A stretch of DNA of 64,000 bases from assembly GCA_027627225.1 (NCBI GenBank), contig CM051026.1:4759415-4823414 (forward strand). The letters are read 5' to 3'. The notes below the pieces were generated by a model. It searched no databases, had not been told where the DNA came from, and saw only the letters and a program-made list of their open reading frames with translations. The DNA is from Congeria kusceri. Taxonomy: Eukaryota > Mollusca > Bivalvia > Myida > Dreissenidae. Shown in pieces: positions 34,002-46,380 of this stretch (within the stretch, counting starts at the first letter, position 1; each line of letters opens with the position of its first letter). Made by a program: the position numbers and the translations under genes.

Positions 34002-36119
34002 ATGCCCCCCATCGAAGAAGTGGGGGTATCTTCCTTTGCACGTCCGTCGGTATGTCGGTCAGTCAGTCGGTCGGTCGGATGGTCCGTCTGTCCGTAGACC
34101 ATTTCGTTTCCGCACAATATCTAGAGACCTCTTTGACCTACGATCATGAAAGTTGGTATGCTGGTTACTTTGGAGTAAAGGAAGACGCCTATACATTTTA
34201 AGGTCAACAGGTCTAAGGTCAAGGTCACCGTTGCTAAAAATAGAAAAACAGTTTCCGCTCAATAACTTGAGAACGCATCGAGGTGTTTTAATGAAACTTT
34301 ATACATAGATACCTTATATCGAGACCTCGCTTGGACTAGCATATGAGGTGGGAAGGGTTAAGGTCAAGGTCACCGTTACTAAAAAATAGAAAAACAGTTG
34401 ACCATTTTGTTTTCGCACGATATCTTGAGAACACTTTGAGCTATGATCATGAAAGTTGGTATGCTGGTTACATGGGAGGAAAGGAAGAACCTTGTAAATT
34501 TTGAGGTCAACAGGTCAAAGGGTCAAGGTCACCATTGCTAAAAATAGAAAAAACGGTTTCCCCTCAATAAATTGAGAACGTATTGAGATATTTTAATGAA
34601 CCTTTGTACATAGATACCTTACATGGAGACCTCGCTTGGGATTGCATATGAGATGGGTGGGGTCAAGGTCAAGGTCACCATTACAAAAAATCGTCTCCTC
34701 TGAAACCACAAAGGCCCAGAGGTTTCATATGTGGTATGTAACATTGTTTAGTGGTTCTGTACAAATATTGTTCAAACTATGCCCCTGGGGTCAAAGCTGG
34801 CCACAACCTGGTGCTCACGTGGTTTATATAGACTTAAATTGCAAAATGACTTAAAAATCTGAAACTGCAAGGTCTAGAGGTTTCATATTTGGTATGTAAC
34901 ATTGTATAGTGGTCCTCTACAAAGATTGTTCAGATGATGCCCCTGGGGTCAAAACTGGCCACACCCCGGGGGGTCACACATATTTGGTATGTAACATTGT
35001 AAAGTAGTCCTCTACAAAGATTGTTGAAACTATGCCCCTGGGGTCAGAATTGGCCACATCCTGCGGCTCACGTGGTTTATATTGATGTGATAGCAAAATT
35101 ACTTTTAAAATCTTCTCTGAAACCGCAAGACCCAGAGGTTTCATATTTGGTATGTAACATTATATAGTGGTCCTCTATAAAGATTGTTCAAATTATACCC
35201 CTGGGGTCAAAACTGGCCGCATCCCGGGGGTCACAATGTTTATATGGACTTAAATAGCAAAATGACTTCAGAAATCTTCCTCTTGAAACCCAGAGGTTTC
35301 ATATTTGGTATGTAATGTTGTATAGTGTAAATGGCTAAATGATTAAAGAATTCTTCTCTGAAACCACAAGGCCCAAAGGTTTCATATTTGGCTATAGCAT
35401 TATATTGAGACCTCGATTGGGATTGCATATGGGATGGGTGGGGTCAAGGTCGCTGTTACTAAAAATAGAAAAACGGTTTCCGCTCAATAACTTTAGAACG
35501 CAGTGAGATATTTTAATGAAACTTAATGCATAAATACATTATATTAAGACCTCGATTGGGATTGCATATATGGTGGGTGGGGTCAAGGTCACCATTATTA
35601 AAAATAGAAAAGTGGTTTCAGCTAAATATCTTGAGAGCGCATAGAGCTATTTTAATGAAACTTAATACATAAGTACCTTATATCGAGACATTGCTTGGGA
35701 TTGCTTATGGGGTGGATTGGGTCAAGGTCACCGTTACTGAAAATAGAAAAACGATTTCCGCTCAATAACTTGAGAACACATTGCGATATTTTAATGAATC
35801 ATAATACACATATGTTATAGCGAGACCTCATTTGGGTTTGCATTTGGATTGAGTGGGGTCAAGGTCACTGTTATTAAAAGTAGAAAAACGGTTTACGCTC
35901 AATAACTTAAGAACACATTGAGATAATTTAATGATACTTCATATGTAGATCCCTTATATCGAGACCTTTACGTATGTGGTGGGTGCGGTAAAGGTCACTG
36001 TTACTAAAAATAGAAAAACACTTTTTGCTGAATAGCTTGAGAACGTATTGAGATATTTTAAAGAAACTTCATACAAAGATATTAGGTGATAGACCTAGGG
36101 CCACAGTGGCCCTCTTGTT
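34002..36119 (+). mobile_element. Mosaic hairpin-tailed array
   Basis: The head TGCCCCCC/GTGGGGGTAT (34003-34028) is followed by GTCGGTCGGTCGG. The 138 bp family (GGTTTCCGCTCAATAAC, GAGACCTCGCTTGGGATTGC, GGGTGGGGTCAAGG) runs to about 34690. It is replaced by the 170 bp family (CCCCTGGGGTCAAAACTGGC) until about 35405, then resumes with units at about 35476, 35613, 35753, 35889 and 36022. The tail is AGGGCCA-CAG-TGGCCCT (36097-36113) and CTTGTT (36114-36119). Confidence 0.75.
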
Positions 36120-37094
36120 ATATTTTGTTTAGTGTCAACCTCATATTGTAAAACTTAGCTACTTATTCACAAAAAACACAAACTTGTTTTGTAAAAACTA
36201 ACTAATTTTCTTGATAATAGAAAATGGAATAGTTTTGTACTTTAATAACAGAATCAGCATATGAAACATTTAATACTAATGACTCGTTTAAAGACTATTA
36301 ATTAATGGAATATTGAAATATAACACAAAACTTTTCACAGTTGAGTTTACAGAAATTTAGCATAATAACAAAACATAAATACACATAGTTTTATGTAAGA
36401 GTACATGTATGCAATACAAAAAGGTGTAGATTATATACAAGTATTGTCAATATGGGCACTTCGTCAATATTATAATACATTAATTGCAGAGGCACTTTCT
36501 GAGATCAATGTTCATAAATTCACACGAGCATTTTTTCAAAGATGACCCCATTCAATTTCGACAGAATCTTAGTTTGTTGTTACTTGTTCACATTGTATGT
36601 ATGTGTGTGCTGGGTAGCACCGCTTTGCCAGCATTGTATGGTATGTTGCATTCCAATAAACCTGCAGTGATTATGATTAGTCCTTTCAAGGCTCCTTGCC
36701 ATCTGCTACACCAGTAAGGAAGAAAGTATTGCTTGCCACATGTCATTCAATCCTGTGGAATTGTTCACTATGGACTTTCTTGATATCACAGGGCAAATGT
36801 TAGCCATTTGGTCTTGCATTAACTCAAATTGAGTAACTTTCTATGCAGCCATGCGTCGACTAGTCTGTGGAACGTCCTCTCCATTGTCGGTGAAACCATG
36901 CATAGGGTTTGTGCTAACCTTATTGTCCATTTAACCACTTGACTAAGAAAAGTTGTGTTCAAGGAGAGTGTACAGTAGCCTTTTTGTAGGTTTTGAAGCT
37001 ATGACTCAAACGATGTCATACAGTACTTTAATTCTCAGTGATAGACCACTGCTTCGGGGCTCGTTGAGTAGCCATTGAGATACTGATTGATCAG
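36120..37094. other. Intergenic, nothing recognised
   Basis: The 77-codon open frame 36484-36717 has a hydrophobic stretch (LLLLVHIVCMCVLG) but no homology I recognise and no clear exon borders. Confidence 0.45.
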
Positions 37095-38186
37095 TATTCT
37101 GAACCTTTCTAAGACAAATTGTTCACTAAGATTTCATAATTTTTCTAAGATTTAATCATTATTTTCTGAAAATATGAGAATTTCTTAGTTTTTTTTTCTC
37201 TTAAATTATTGTAAACAATCTTAGAAAAATCTAAGAATAACGGTTTTTGTCCTAAAAATAGATTTTTCTTAGACAAAATAGTGTGTTTGTTATGTGTTGT
37301 TGGTCTGTTTTTAGAAAATTTCTAAGAGTTTTCTTTATTTTAGCTAAAAAAATTATTTTCTTAGATTTTATCTTAGATAGTTTCACAAAGAATTCTTAGA
37401 GAACACTTTTCTAAGATTATAAAATACTTGTTTAAGAAAAAGGGTGATGAATAATTAAATTGGCAAACAAATATACCACAAACATTAAATCTAATAATTG
37501 TATGCATATTTAAATTATGAGAAATATTACAATGAAACCATTTAATGGAATGTATGCACAGATTAGCAGATTTACAAAAAGTAGTTTTAACTTGATATTA
37601 GATTTTATATTTTTGAGTTTATTAAGTTACAATTAGTTTTTGAATTTAGAAACCACAAAGTAACATACTAATGAAGGTTTGCACAATAATGAATACAAAT
37701 CATTTGTAATGGCATGCAAAGGTATGTTCACCAGTTGATGTAACATGTTGGAAGGTTTTCCAGTAAGAGTGACAAAACATCATTTAATTATTGTCTTAGA
37801 AAAATCTAAACTTTTAAGACTGGTGCAAACCTTTCTAACATTTAAAGACAAAAACAGCTATTCTGAGATTATTTCTAAGATACTTTTATGATACTTTGAG
37901 AAAAACTAAGAAAAATCTTAAATTTTAAAAGAATGATGAAAATATCTTAGAAAATTTATAAACTTCAATGATTTATTGCCATTTTATGTTAAAAGTCATA
38001 ACCTGAATAGCCATTTTTAGACCCAATGTCTTTGTTTTCATTTTCAACTCAGTAATTCCATTTATACATAGAATGTTTCTTATGTCATAAGACATTTCTT
38101 AGATAAAAACTAAGAAAATACATATCTTAGCTAAAAAATAGGATATAGAAAATTCTTATCAAAAATTCTTAGAAAGTTTCAGAATA
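37095..38186. mobile_element. Foldback element full of TTTCTAAGA motifs
   Basis: TATTCTGAACCTTTCTAAGA (37095-37114) matches the reverse complement of 38167-38186 with one mismatch. Inside are about twenty copies of TCTAAGA or TCTTAGA in both orientations, many in paired form such as AATCTTAGAAAAATCTAAG. No open frame of interest and no clear target duplication. Likely a non-autonomous DNA element with many subterminal binding-type repeats. Confidence 0.75.
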
Positions 38187-38717
38187 TGGACCCTGGTGGT
38201 TTATGTATCAAAGAAAGATGCAAAGATTAAACACTAAAAGAGCTACTTGACAAGAACCGTCTCGTCGTTCTCAGGCTGAGAAAAGTTCCTTTCCAAACAT
38301 GTATGTTATTATTGCCGTTTATACTGATTTTTGAGTCTTGAATATGCGTGGTTGATTCGATAATGCCACTGCCACACACCAGTAAGGTAGGAAAGCTCCG
38401 ACGAACTAAAATGTGTTTTATTGACAAAACTTTACCATGGCAATGATGGAACAAAGGACGACAACTATTGTAAACAAAGGGTTAAACAACACCAATACTA
38501 TTTGCACTATCTTTTGTCTACTAAAATGTCATATAAAATATCTGGAAAAGCAAGAAAAAGCCCAATCTTGGTGGTAGCAAAAGTAAATATTAATGATCAG
38601 AGTGACTTGAAGCTCGTTCTTTAGCGCTTTTAACTCTTATCAAATTTTTTTTTTTCCGGCTGACGGAGCTTAAAACCTACGCGCACACGGACGCTTAACA
38701 AAGTAATTAGACAGAAT
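38187..38717. other. Intergenic, nothing recognised
   Basis: Open frames of about 70 codons on both strands (38227-38624) have no motif. Confidence 0.45.
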
Positions 38718-38930
38718 GGCCTTATTCCCTTGTTGAATTCGCCATAAGTATTCCATATCTGTTACCAATGCGTCTGCTATATTGTTTGGATGTTGCACCT
38801 ACTCATTTATTACTAGTGTAGTGGGAATTTATCATAAATTAGCCGATTTTTCACAACATTTGATTGGATATTCAGGAAGGTCAAAAGTTCTGTTAAAAAG
38901 CAATGCCAAAAAAATGGACTTAGATTATCA
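38718..38930 (+). repeat. Dispersed repeat, inverted copy at 55845-56080
   Basis: Blocks ATATTGTTTGGATGTTGCACC, ACTAGTGTAGTGGGAATTT and CAACATTTGATTGGATATT (each read with small differences) occur here on plus and at 55845-56080 on minus. Ends are not defined. The 63-codon frame 38782-38973 is in this repeat. Confidence 0.65.
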
Positions 38931-39561
38931 ATTTTCATGTAATCTTGACCAAACATGCATGACTTATGTATGACCATAAGATCTCAATTAAATTAGAACT
39001 AATTTATTGCCCAGATTGGTTTACAAACACCAAAGTTTCTGCCCCTTGTTTGTGAAAAAATGCAAAAAAAGGACTTTGTGCAGATAAAGTCTTCATTTAT
39101 CTCTAGGGATGGCAACAAATAGCAAATTAGTAACGGGTGAACCTGTTTTGGAATTTCAGCAGTTAACTAGCTGGATACCCTTTATAAGACCTTAGAATGC
39201 AAATAAACGCAGTACGATGGTCTTTGTTTGATTGACTAGTGCTAATCGATGATATATACATAATGCTGATAGGTGCCCTTATAGTTGTCTCGCACGACTG
39301 TTTTAATTATTGTTCTGTAAAAATAAGCACAAAACACCATCTATGGAACTAAGCTGGATGCTTGAAATGTGAATGCAGAAATTGGATGTGCCTTCATGTA
39401 ATGTGAGTGTGATTTTACATTGTAAACATTGCCAATTGCTTTTTGGCAGCATGTTTAAAGAATGACAAAATGTCTGACGATGCAGACGTTTTAATTTTGA
39501 TAGAAAGGCACTTATTACTACTATATCTAATTTAATATTAATTGCACACTCGTCTGTTGCT
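38931..39561. other. Intergenic upstream of the piggyBac remnant
   Basis: No transposase homology continues upstream in any frame that I can see, and no piggyBac-like terminus was found. Confidence 0.5.
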
Positions 39562-40116
39562 GTGATGGCGCTTTTGAGACATTCGTTTGTTGTTCATCTT
39601 GGTTTCAAAGAAATTCTGCACCTGCAGCAACCCCATGCCGTGAAGGTTTACAACCAGTACATGGGTGGGGTTGACGTCCACAATCAATACCGCCTGTGCT
39701 ATAATGTGGGACGCAACTCCAAGAAATGGTGGAGGTGCTTGTTTTGGTATATGGTCAACAGTGCCATCGTCAATGCCTACCTCATTTTCAAGGAAACAAG
39801 CAAACGTAGAAATTCGAAGAAACGTTTCGCCCACCTGGACTTCCGCGAGGAACTGGCATTTCGCTTGATTGGAGGCTATAGTAAAAGGAAGCGAGCTAGT
39901 CAGGGGCAAGCACTAGTAGGCATGATGAACAAGGAGAATGTGGGACCTCATGTTCACGGTCTTCTGCCCGGCAAAAGGCGCCGTTGTAAGTACCACAGCC
40001 TGGTACTGAAAGAGCGAACTGACACACGGTATGGTTGTACTACGTGTATGACTCCTTTGTGTGACAAAGGATGTCACAATTTGTGGCACAACATGACAGT
40101 GCCTGCAGCTATTTAG
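39562..40116 (+). pseudogene. piggyBac-type transposase, C-terminal fragment
   Basis: The 184-codon open frame reads the last part of a piggyBac-family (PGBD) DDD transposase. Residues 24-43 give PHAVKVYNQYMGGVDVHNQY. The GGVD motif (35-38) carries what is the third catalytic aspartate in this family (D38 here); the usual second acidic residue of the D..DQ pair is Asn. The segment KKWWRCLFWYMVNSAIVNAY follows. A C-terminal zinc-binding array ends the protein: C159, C162, C167, C171, H172, H176 in the spacing CxxC-x4-C-x3-CH-x3-H. Full proteins are about 500-600 residues, so the two upstream catalytic aspartates and the N-terminus are missing. Codon use is clearly richer in GC than the flanks. 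The ATG used is arbitrary. No TTAA-flanked ends are seen. It is a dead copy, or less likely a 3' exon. Confidence 0.88.
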
Positions 40117-41491
40117 GAACTGGTGAACTTGTAAAAAAATAGTGAAAAAAATAGAAAAATGATAAAAAGAAAAATAACAGTATTATTATTTTGATTCAAA
40201 GAGAGAACAGTGTATGTCTGTGTATATTTTGGTCAATTCACATATTATTTATTTTTAATTATTTATGGTTGTATTTCATTCTTGCAGATAGTGTATATAA
40301 ATGTAAATATATGATTTGTTTGCTTCTTATATACAGAAAACAAACATGCATTCAAATAAAATTCTTGTTTTCATTCCAAGTGTGTTCATTTTATTCACTA
40401 CTATTAACCTTATTACGTGGTCTATTTCAAAACAAAAATCACCATTGAAAAGCATTTTTAATTAGCTACAATTGATACATTCACACTTTTGCTGTATGAT
40501 CAACAACAAGGGCCATAAAACCAGCCAGAACCACAAGACCCCCTAGAGTGGATTAATATCCAAATAGCCTCTATTGGGAGGGTGTCAACTATCAGCCTGA
40601 TGCCTATTGACAACAGATACTGATTATTGATTATTATCAGTAGTGGAGATTAGCAGATTAGCTGGGTATGCAAGTGGTAATGGGTTAACCACAGGGTCAT
40701 AAATGAACACCGTATTGATTGATAAGGTCTCAATTCCAAAAGTGTGATTAACAAGTGACTGAACTGTGTAGTCCTGCCCACAACGATCTCATTAGCCAAC
40801 CAAATATGGTGATTTTTAGAGCGGAGTGTATACCTTACTAACATCTAAAATAGTGTTTGACAACAAATACATAAACACTGTAATTAAGCACGTGGCCAGT
40901 TCACGCACGTTTTTCTTGAGGCATCCGTGACCTTGTGCATGGCAACATAATTTTCGCGCGCTTTTGTAGAAAAACACCCTTTTTACCAGAGATCTATTAA
41001 CAATAGATCTTTGTTTTTACATGGAGATACAGGACCGTAATTTATGTCGATTAGGAACCGCAGTCAGATTCCAGTATTTAAAAACAACGGTGATTTTTCG
41101 GCTTTTAATATCCGCATGTAGTGTAACTGATATTAACGATCGATTTCTTTCGCATTAGAAAAAAATTAATGAAGTAAAAAGTAGGCTTTTCAACAAAACC
41201 ATGTATGATTGAAAATTAATTCCATAGTAAATGCAGCCTAATATTTTGATGTACACTGCCTCCAAAGGAGTTAGTCAACACGTTTTTATTCAATGAAAAA
41301 ACTGCGGTTATTGCAATTTGAGTAGGATAAATATTTTTATTAGTTTCAATTTTTATAAAAATAAGAATTCCCAAATTAAAGGTAATGCAAAGAGAGGTGC
41401 AGGTCGAACAAAAAGCTAGATAAAGGGCAGTAGTTAAAGCGATACTGCCGATTTGATCGCCGCCCGGATTGCGAACGTCGCAACCGTTTTC
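40117..41491. other. Intergenic, nothing recognised
   Basis: AT-rich DNA downstream of the piggyBac fragment. The 85-codon frame 40191-40448 is hydrophobic AT-rich chance sequence. No element end was found. Confidence 0.5.
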
Positions 41492-41660
41492 ATAAAGGTG
41501 GGGTCGCGCAATGCGACCGATTTTGGGGAGGTGGGTTTAAGCGTTTCAGACGAATTTGGGGGAGCTGGGGTCGTGTGATGCGGCCGAATTCGAGGAGGTG
41601 GTGCCAAACTGAGCGGCCGATGTCACAGGGGTGGTGTCGGGGATGCCGACATGCCTTCAG
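41492..41660 (+). repeat. 33 bp GC-rich minisatellite, about 5 diverged copies
   Basis: Units of about 33 bp start GGTGGGGTCG, then nine variable bases, GCGACCGATTTTGGGGA and similar. Because 33 is a multiple of three, a minus-strand frame (41490-41834) stays open. Related units in inverse orientation lie at 51335-51511. Confidence 0.6.
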
Positions 41661-41689
41661 GAAATCCTGCGGGAAACCCTGATATGGGG

Positions 41690-41873
41690 TTAATGGGGTC
41701 AGTGTCAAGTTCACCATTGCAAAAATTATTATTAATGTGCTGACTTCAATGTAATTCTTTCGAAAAATTCGGTTTTGGTGGAATTTCCATATTTCTTGAT
41801 TTAGAAAAAAAATGCCAGTAATTCTGACAAGCACAAGAAAAGTCTAACGCGCTGTCCTTCAACAGCTCTTGTT
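41690..41873 (+). mobile_element. 3' fragment of hairpin-tailed element
   Basis: GACAAGCACAAGAAAAGTC matches the sequence before the tail at 33320. The tail is GCTGT (41851-41855), ACAGC (41862-41866), then TCTTGTT (41867-41873). The 5' part is missing. Confidence 0.65.
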
Positions 41874-42189
41874 TTATCATAAGGAGACATGTGGTTGTGG
41901 AATACAATGTCACACAATCAACTTTGGCGATACAAGCCACCATAAAACCAAAGTAATGTAACATTCCCGATGTCGTTTTGGTATATAAATCTTATTGTTG
42001 GTTGTAAGAAACACAAGACATGCTTTGAACTAATGCTGAACACTTGTAGACAGGAAATGTCTTGCTTCAACATGAGACCCTGTCCTTTAAGACTTAAAAT
42101 TGTTGGGTTATTTAGTGACATGTAGCATAACCCAGGGTATGAGTTTAAGAAAAAAGATAAGGTTAAAGGTCCAATATGCTACAAATGCC
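41874..42189. other. Intergenic, nothing recognised
   Basis: Short AT-rich interval; the minus-strand frame 41918-42121 has no motif. Confidence 0.45.
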
Positions 42190-42832
42190 TACTACTAATT
42201 CGAACACTGTTAATTCCCGATTTTTTTCCTTCTTTATTTCACTAAAATATCAATCATTAATTTGAATTTATCTGTTTCTAAATGATCTCTATTTCGAACT
42301 AAAATTCCGGTCCCAACTATGTTTGTCACACCTAATTGTCAGTGTTTATTTCGAAGTCGCACCTAAACTCAAGCTGTCTATGAAAGGTTTGATGACTCGG
42401 CAGTCGTTGCTCGGTAATGTTTTCGCATCTTCCATTGATCTCGGGTTTACACAGTTATGGGTAAAATAACGACCATGGATATACGGTAGAGTTATAATCG
42501 TGATATTTGACAGTTGAGTATACATTAAAAGCAGTATTGTACATTTCAATGTGCTCATCCTTAACATGCTCTGTCTTATATCACATTGTTCTTTGATCTT
42601 TTATAATAAGTTGAATATATAAATAAAAACAACCTAATAAATGCAATCTGTTGTAATTGATTTTTACAATCTTTACGATAATATTTACGATCCATCGTTA
42701 TGCATGTATACCTCATGTATGCACATGATGTAATTTAACCAGGTGTTCAGGAAAACATCACTGTTTCGAACTTTCCTATTTCGAACTTTTTCCGTCGGTC
42801 CCAACGACTTCGAAATAGTGATGTTCAACTGT
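42190..42832. mobile_element. Remnant with pogo/Tigger-like terminus
   Basis: The right end reads, outward in, CAGTTGAACATCACTATTTCG (minus strand from 42832) followed by GAAGTCG, and TA lies just outside. TTCGAA words recur, and CTATTTCGAACT with GGTCCCAAC appears both near 42291 and near 42776. The left boundary is a guess from TTCGAACACTG near 42198. A CAGTTGAA-type terminus next to TA suggests pogo/Tigger; no transposase remains. Confidence 0.4.
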
Positions 42833-43970
42833 ATAAAACTATAAAAAAAATATAATACGAATGTTAGAAGTGTTATCAAATGGCTAACGTTTTAGGGCCT
42901 TTAAAATTAACACATATAAAACAATATGTAACTTATATAAACTTATATAAAAAGACTTGCTATTTAAGAGACTTGCCCTTGGGAGCACATACAAGAAGAC
43001 TGTCTTGTAAGTGATATTTGAGGTGGGCGGGGGTCATTTTTGGTGCGCAGTGGTTGGTTGGTGTTTTGGTATATTGGGACCAGGTCAATAATGATTTACA
43101 TAGATAGCAACACTGAAAATAGGTAGTTTAATCAGTTTAAAAGTTCAATAGCTAGTGACCATTTCTATAAGAGCAAAAATTGCATTATAAAGTATAAATA
43201 AGTGTTCAAAATATTCAACAAATAATGAGATTTTGATTGGCGAAGACAATTAAATACAAATTACTGTCAAACATAGTAAAAGTTTTACGACCAGTAGGGT
43301 TTAAAACAACATTTACTACAAGTTAAAAGATTAATAACTGGGTCCTTTATTAATACTTTACAATAATAATTAATGTAAATAGAGCAAAAAGCATTTATAA
43401 TAAATGGTTTTAAAATAAGGAATCCTTGATCTATTAGATTGGTCAAGGTTGAGGGAGGGGTCTGCTAACAACAGAAAATGTACATCATTAAATAACAATA
43501 CAATTCAAGTTATGTTGCTATCGTCCTGTGTGTTCAGCACGGCTCATGTACACATATACAGAGGGGAAAGATGAAAGTCAAAGAGATAGGGGGAGTTCCT
43601 GCAGCTGACTGTGCTCAATAAAAATGGCAATAGATTTTGTATAAAGTAATGTAAGAGATGTTTGCCATATAACTCGGCCTAGTAGGTTTAAATCTGCACA
43701 ATTAATCAGTATGATTGAAATTGTACTGAATGTAATTAGTTTAAAAACGATACAAGAAATATCAAATTAATATTGCCTTATAAGTTATATCAAGTAGGTT
43801 TAAATCTACCCAATGTAAACAGCTGTACCTTAATCTAGCTGCTATTATACAAAGTTGTACAGTGTACACACTGTCTGGGTGTTAACCCTCTGAATGCTAC
43901 AATGGGAAGGAGTTGTTTAGGTTAGTGTTCTAGATAAGGTACAGTCTGTGTGGGAGGAGTAGTCTACCTC
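42833..43970. other. AT-rich intergenic, nothing recognised
   Basis: No gene or repeat unit could be defended. Similar phrases AGTAGGTTTAAATCT occur at about 43681 and 43795. Confidence 0.45.
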
Positions 43971-43982
43971 ATACCCCTGTCA

Positions 43983-45089
43983 CACTATACCATGTTCTTA
44001 CTGCGTTGGCACGGCATTGTTTGATTTTTCAGAGTGCTGTGAGATCGCAAGAAAAATCTGATATTTTTTGTGAAGATGGAGATGTCACTGCGTTCTACAG
44101 TGTAAAAACATTGTTTGAACTCTCACGAGGCTTCCACTGCGTGCACTGCGTTTTCACGGAGCTCACACTGTGTCACCGTGTGTTGAAGACGTTCTTTGCA
44201 CTACCTATAAAACGAAGTTTATACACACATCCTCATCAGTTTTACTGTAACATTTGTGTCAACATTATAAATATAGCTTGAACACAGAGACGTTGCTTGT
44301 CAATTTATAATAATCAAAATGCGGCGTTAAAATTTCTAATTTTTATTGCCTCGTAAAAAATCAGATTAAAAAAAATATATTGCCATTGTGTAGTTATAAT
44401 CAGCCATGGTTGAACCCAAATCCTTCTATGCCTTTGGGCACTCCTCCATTGCCGTCCCAAAATGATATACACGGTGTCTGCATCATCGTGGATCTGCGGG
44501 TCTTGCATGTAGGCAAGCAGTAGCCCGGCTTGCTGGCGTACATCAGCCATGATGAAACGAATGTTTATTTGCTTATCTTATTCATTAATACTATTTCGTT
44601 TGTTTTTGTCTTGCAAACGCCGATGGATGCTGTAGAAGCGCCTTGGGAGCGCAATGACCACTGAGACAGTTCCGTACAGTCATTGTGAGAGCGCAGTAAA
44701 AAAAATAGCACTCAATATAAGCGCCGAAGACGCGCCGTAGAAGCGCGGAAGAGCGGCAGTGACATCTCAGAGAACTCTGTGAAAGCGCCACCCACAACCA
44801 CAGCGTTCGCAGTAAGACCTCTGTGCTTGCCCGCGTATCTCCTGTGGTGTTATAGGAGACCTTACGGTGACCCCACTGCGCTCTTATCAGAACGCAGAGC
44901 GACAACATTTGTTTTGTGTATGCTCAAAGTGCGCACCGTCGCTAGGCATTCTATGCAATCCCAACGTGTCTACTGGCATTGCCACTTCATTGCTGAGGCA
45001 ATGCTTGCGATCGTACTGTGCGCACCTCGGCGTTCTACATTTTTCTTTTTTCTTTTAAAATTGTATAATGTTCATAGCGCAGTGTAGTG
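43983..45089. mobile_element. GC-richer inserted segment, possible CACTA-like element
   Basis: The segment is bounded by CACTATAC (43983-43990) and GTGTAGTG (45082-45089), weakly inverted, inside CATACCC (43971-43977) and GGGTATG (45098-45104). The interior is rich in AGCGC, GCGCA and short inverted repeats and is GC-richer than either flank. Open frames of 63-105 codons on both strands overlap here without known motifs. No matching target duplication was found, so the element class is uncertain. Confidence 0.3.
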
Positions 45090-45110
45090 TATTGACTGGG
45101 TATGCTCATG

Positions 45111-45620
45111 CCTCCTCCTATCTTAATTATGTTGGTTATTCGTCCATTTACTGTACTCTTGCTTTGATGCACATACTTTGTTGAAAATGTATTTCATGGT
45201 TAACTTCTCAAGAGCGTAATCAGCGCAAGGTAAAATAAAATTAAAGTCTTCTAAGTATAACTACATATTAAGAAGTTGCAAAGCATATCATGTCAAATCT
45301 CTTGCGACTGACTTTGCGGTTTTAAATTGAAATGTAGAGCAATTGCTAACTCGCAAAAGCACAGCAACAAATCTATTAACATATTGTTCTTTAATGTTTC
45401 TTTGGCACGAAGTTACAGTGCTACTTTGACCCTTTCTGTTGAAAACAATGCGATTAATTTGAGCAGAAAAAATATGCCTTTAAAACGTTCTATGGTTCAA
45501 CTAACAATTATGAAGTTTGAAACCAGTCAGTAGATATCAGCAGATACTATAAGGTTTTAATTGCTTGACGAATACCCTCCCCAGTGAATTCTTTTGTGTA
45601 AAATGTCATGATAAAATAAC
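45111..45620 (+). repeat. Dispersed repeat, copy 1 of 3
   Basis: Shared with 55200-55640 and 58455-58830. Common blocks are TTATGTTGGTTATT, AACACATTGTTCTTTAAT, TTTGACCCTTTC, GAAAACAATGC and CCTCCCCAGTGAATTC (last one in copies 1 and 3). No ends, TIR or coding capacity recognised. Confidence 0.65.
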
Positions 45621-46114
45621 CACAAGCTTTGTCATACAAAATCATCCATTAAGTACTTCTTAAGTCAAAATATTGTCAATAGGATATTTAAAAAGAATGA
45701 TCAAGGGTTATACCCATCCAAATTGGCATTGTAAACTACTGATCAACATAATATACCATTTTGATAACTGTTTTGAATAACTCTTTGTGGGATTTGCTTA
45801 TCAGATATTACAATTTGTTTGCGACTCGTTCAGGTGCCCATTCTCATGATACTGTGCTTTTGAAATACTTTCAATGCACATTGTACTTCAGAGACATTCA
45901 AGACCTAAACATTAAATCCACAATCAATGAATGGCTTGATCAAAATAGTTGTAATTGTTGCAATATAAGAACTAATTCAGTTTGAATTCCAAAATGACTT
46001 GCAAATTTCACTATTGTAGGATAAATCTTAATTATAAGATCCACTGGAGATGAACAATCAAATAATACTAATAAAATAATGTATTTTATAATAAATAAGA
46101 TTCTTTTAAAACAA
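45621..46114. other. Intergenic, nothing recognised
   Basis: The 74-codon frame 45761-45985 has no recognisable motif. Confidence 0.45.
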
Positions 46115-46229
46115 TGTAGCCTCAGGGTACCAATTCTCGGACTGTACCAATTCTCGAACGATTTTTATTATTAATCAAACTTATTCGCATGTGAATCATT
46201 GAAACTAAAATATTGTTGTTTTAAGTAAG

Positions 46230-46380
46230 TCTAATATACACATGTTGTATTGGCATACTTCCAACATTACAGCCTCTTAGTCTAATATACACATGTTGTA
46301 TCGGCAAACTTCCAACTTCACAACCTCTTAGTCTAATATACACATGTTGGATTGGCAAACTTCCAACTTCACAGCCTCTT
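46230..46380 (+). repeat. 51 bp tandem repeat, 3 copies
   Basis: Units start at 46230, 46281 and 46332 with TCTAATATACACATGTTG, then GGCAAACTTCCAAC and CAGCCTCTTAG. Since 51 is 17 codons, the minus strand frame 46221-46424 is open and reads repeated IQHVYIRLRGCEVGSLP; I regard it as an artefact. Confidence 0.9.

Noticed and set aside
36484..36717. 77-codon frame with a hydrophobic segment as a small membrane protein
   Set aside because: No splice or start support and the hydrophobic stretch is expected from T-rich sequence.
39538..39909. 123-codon minus-strand frame
   Set aside because: Complement of the piggyBac transposase fragment.
44006..45087. Overlapping frames of 63-105 codons as a possible gene
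   Set aside because: Open on both strands, no recognisable domain, explained by higher GC and few stops.
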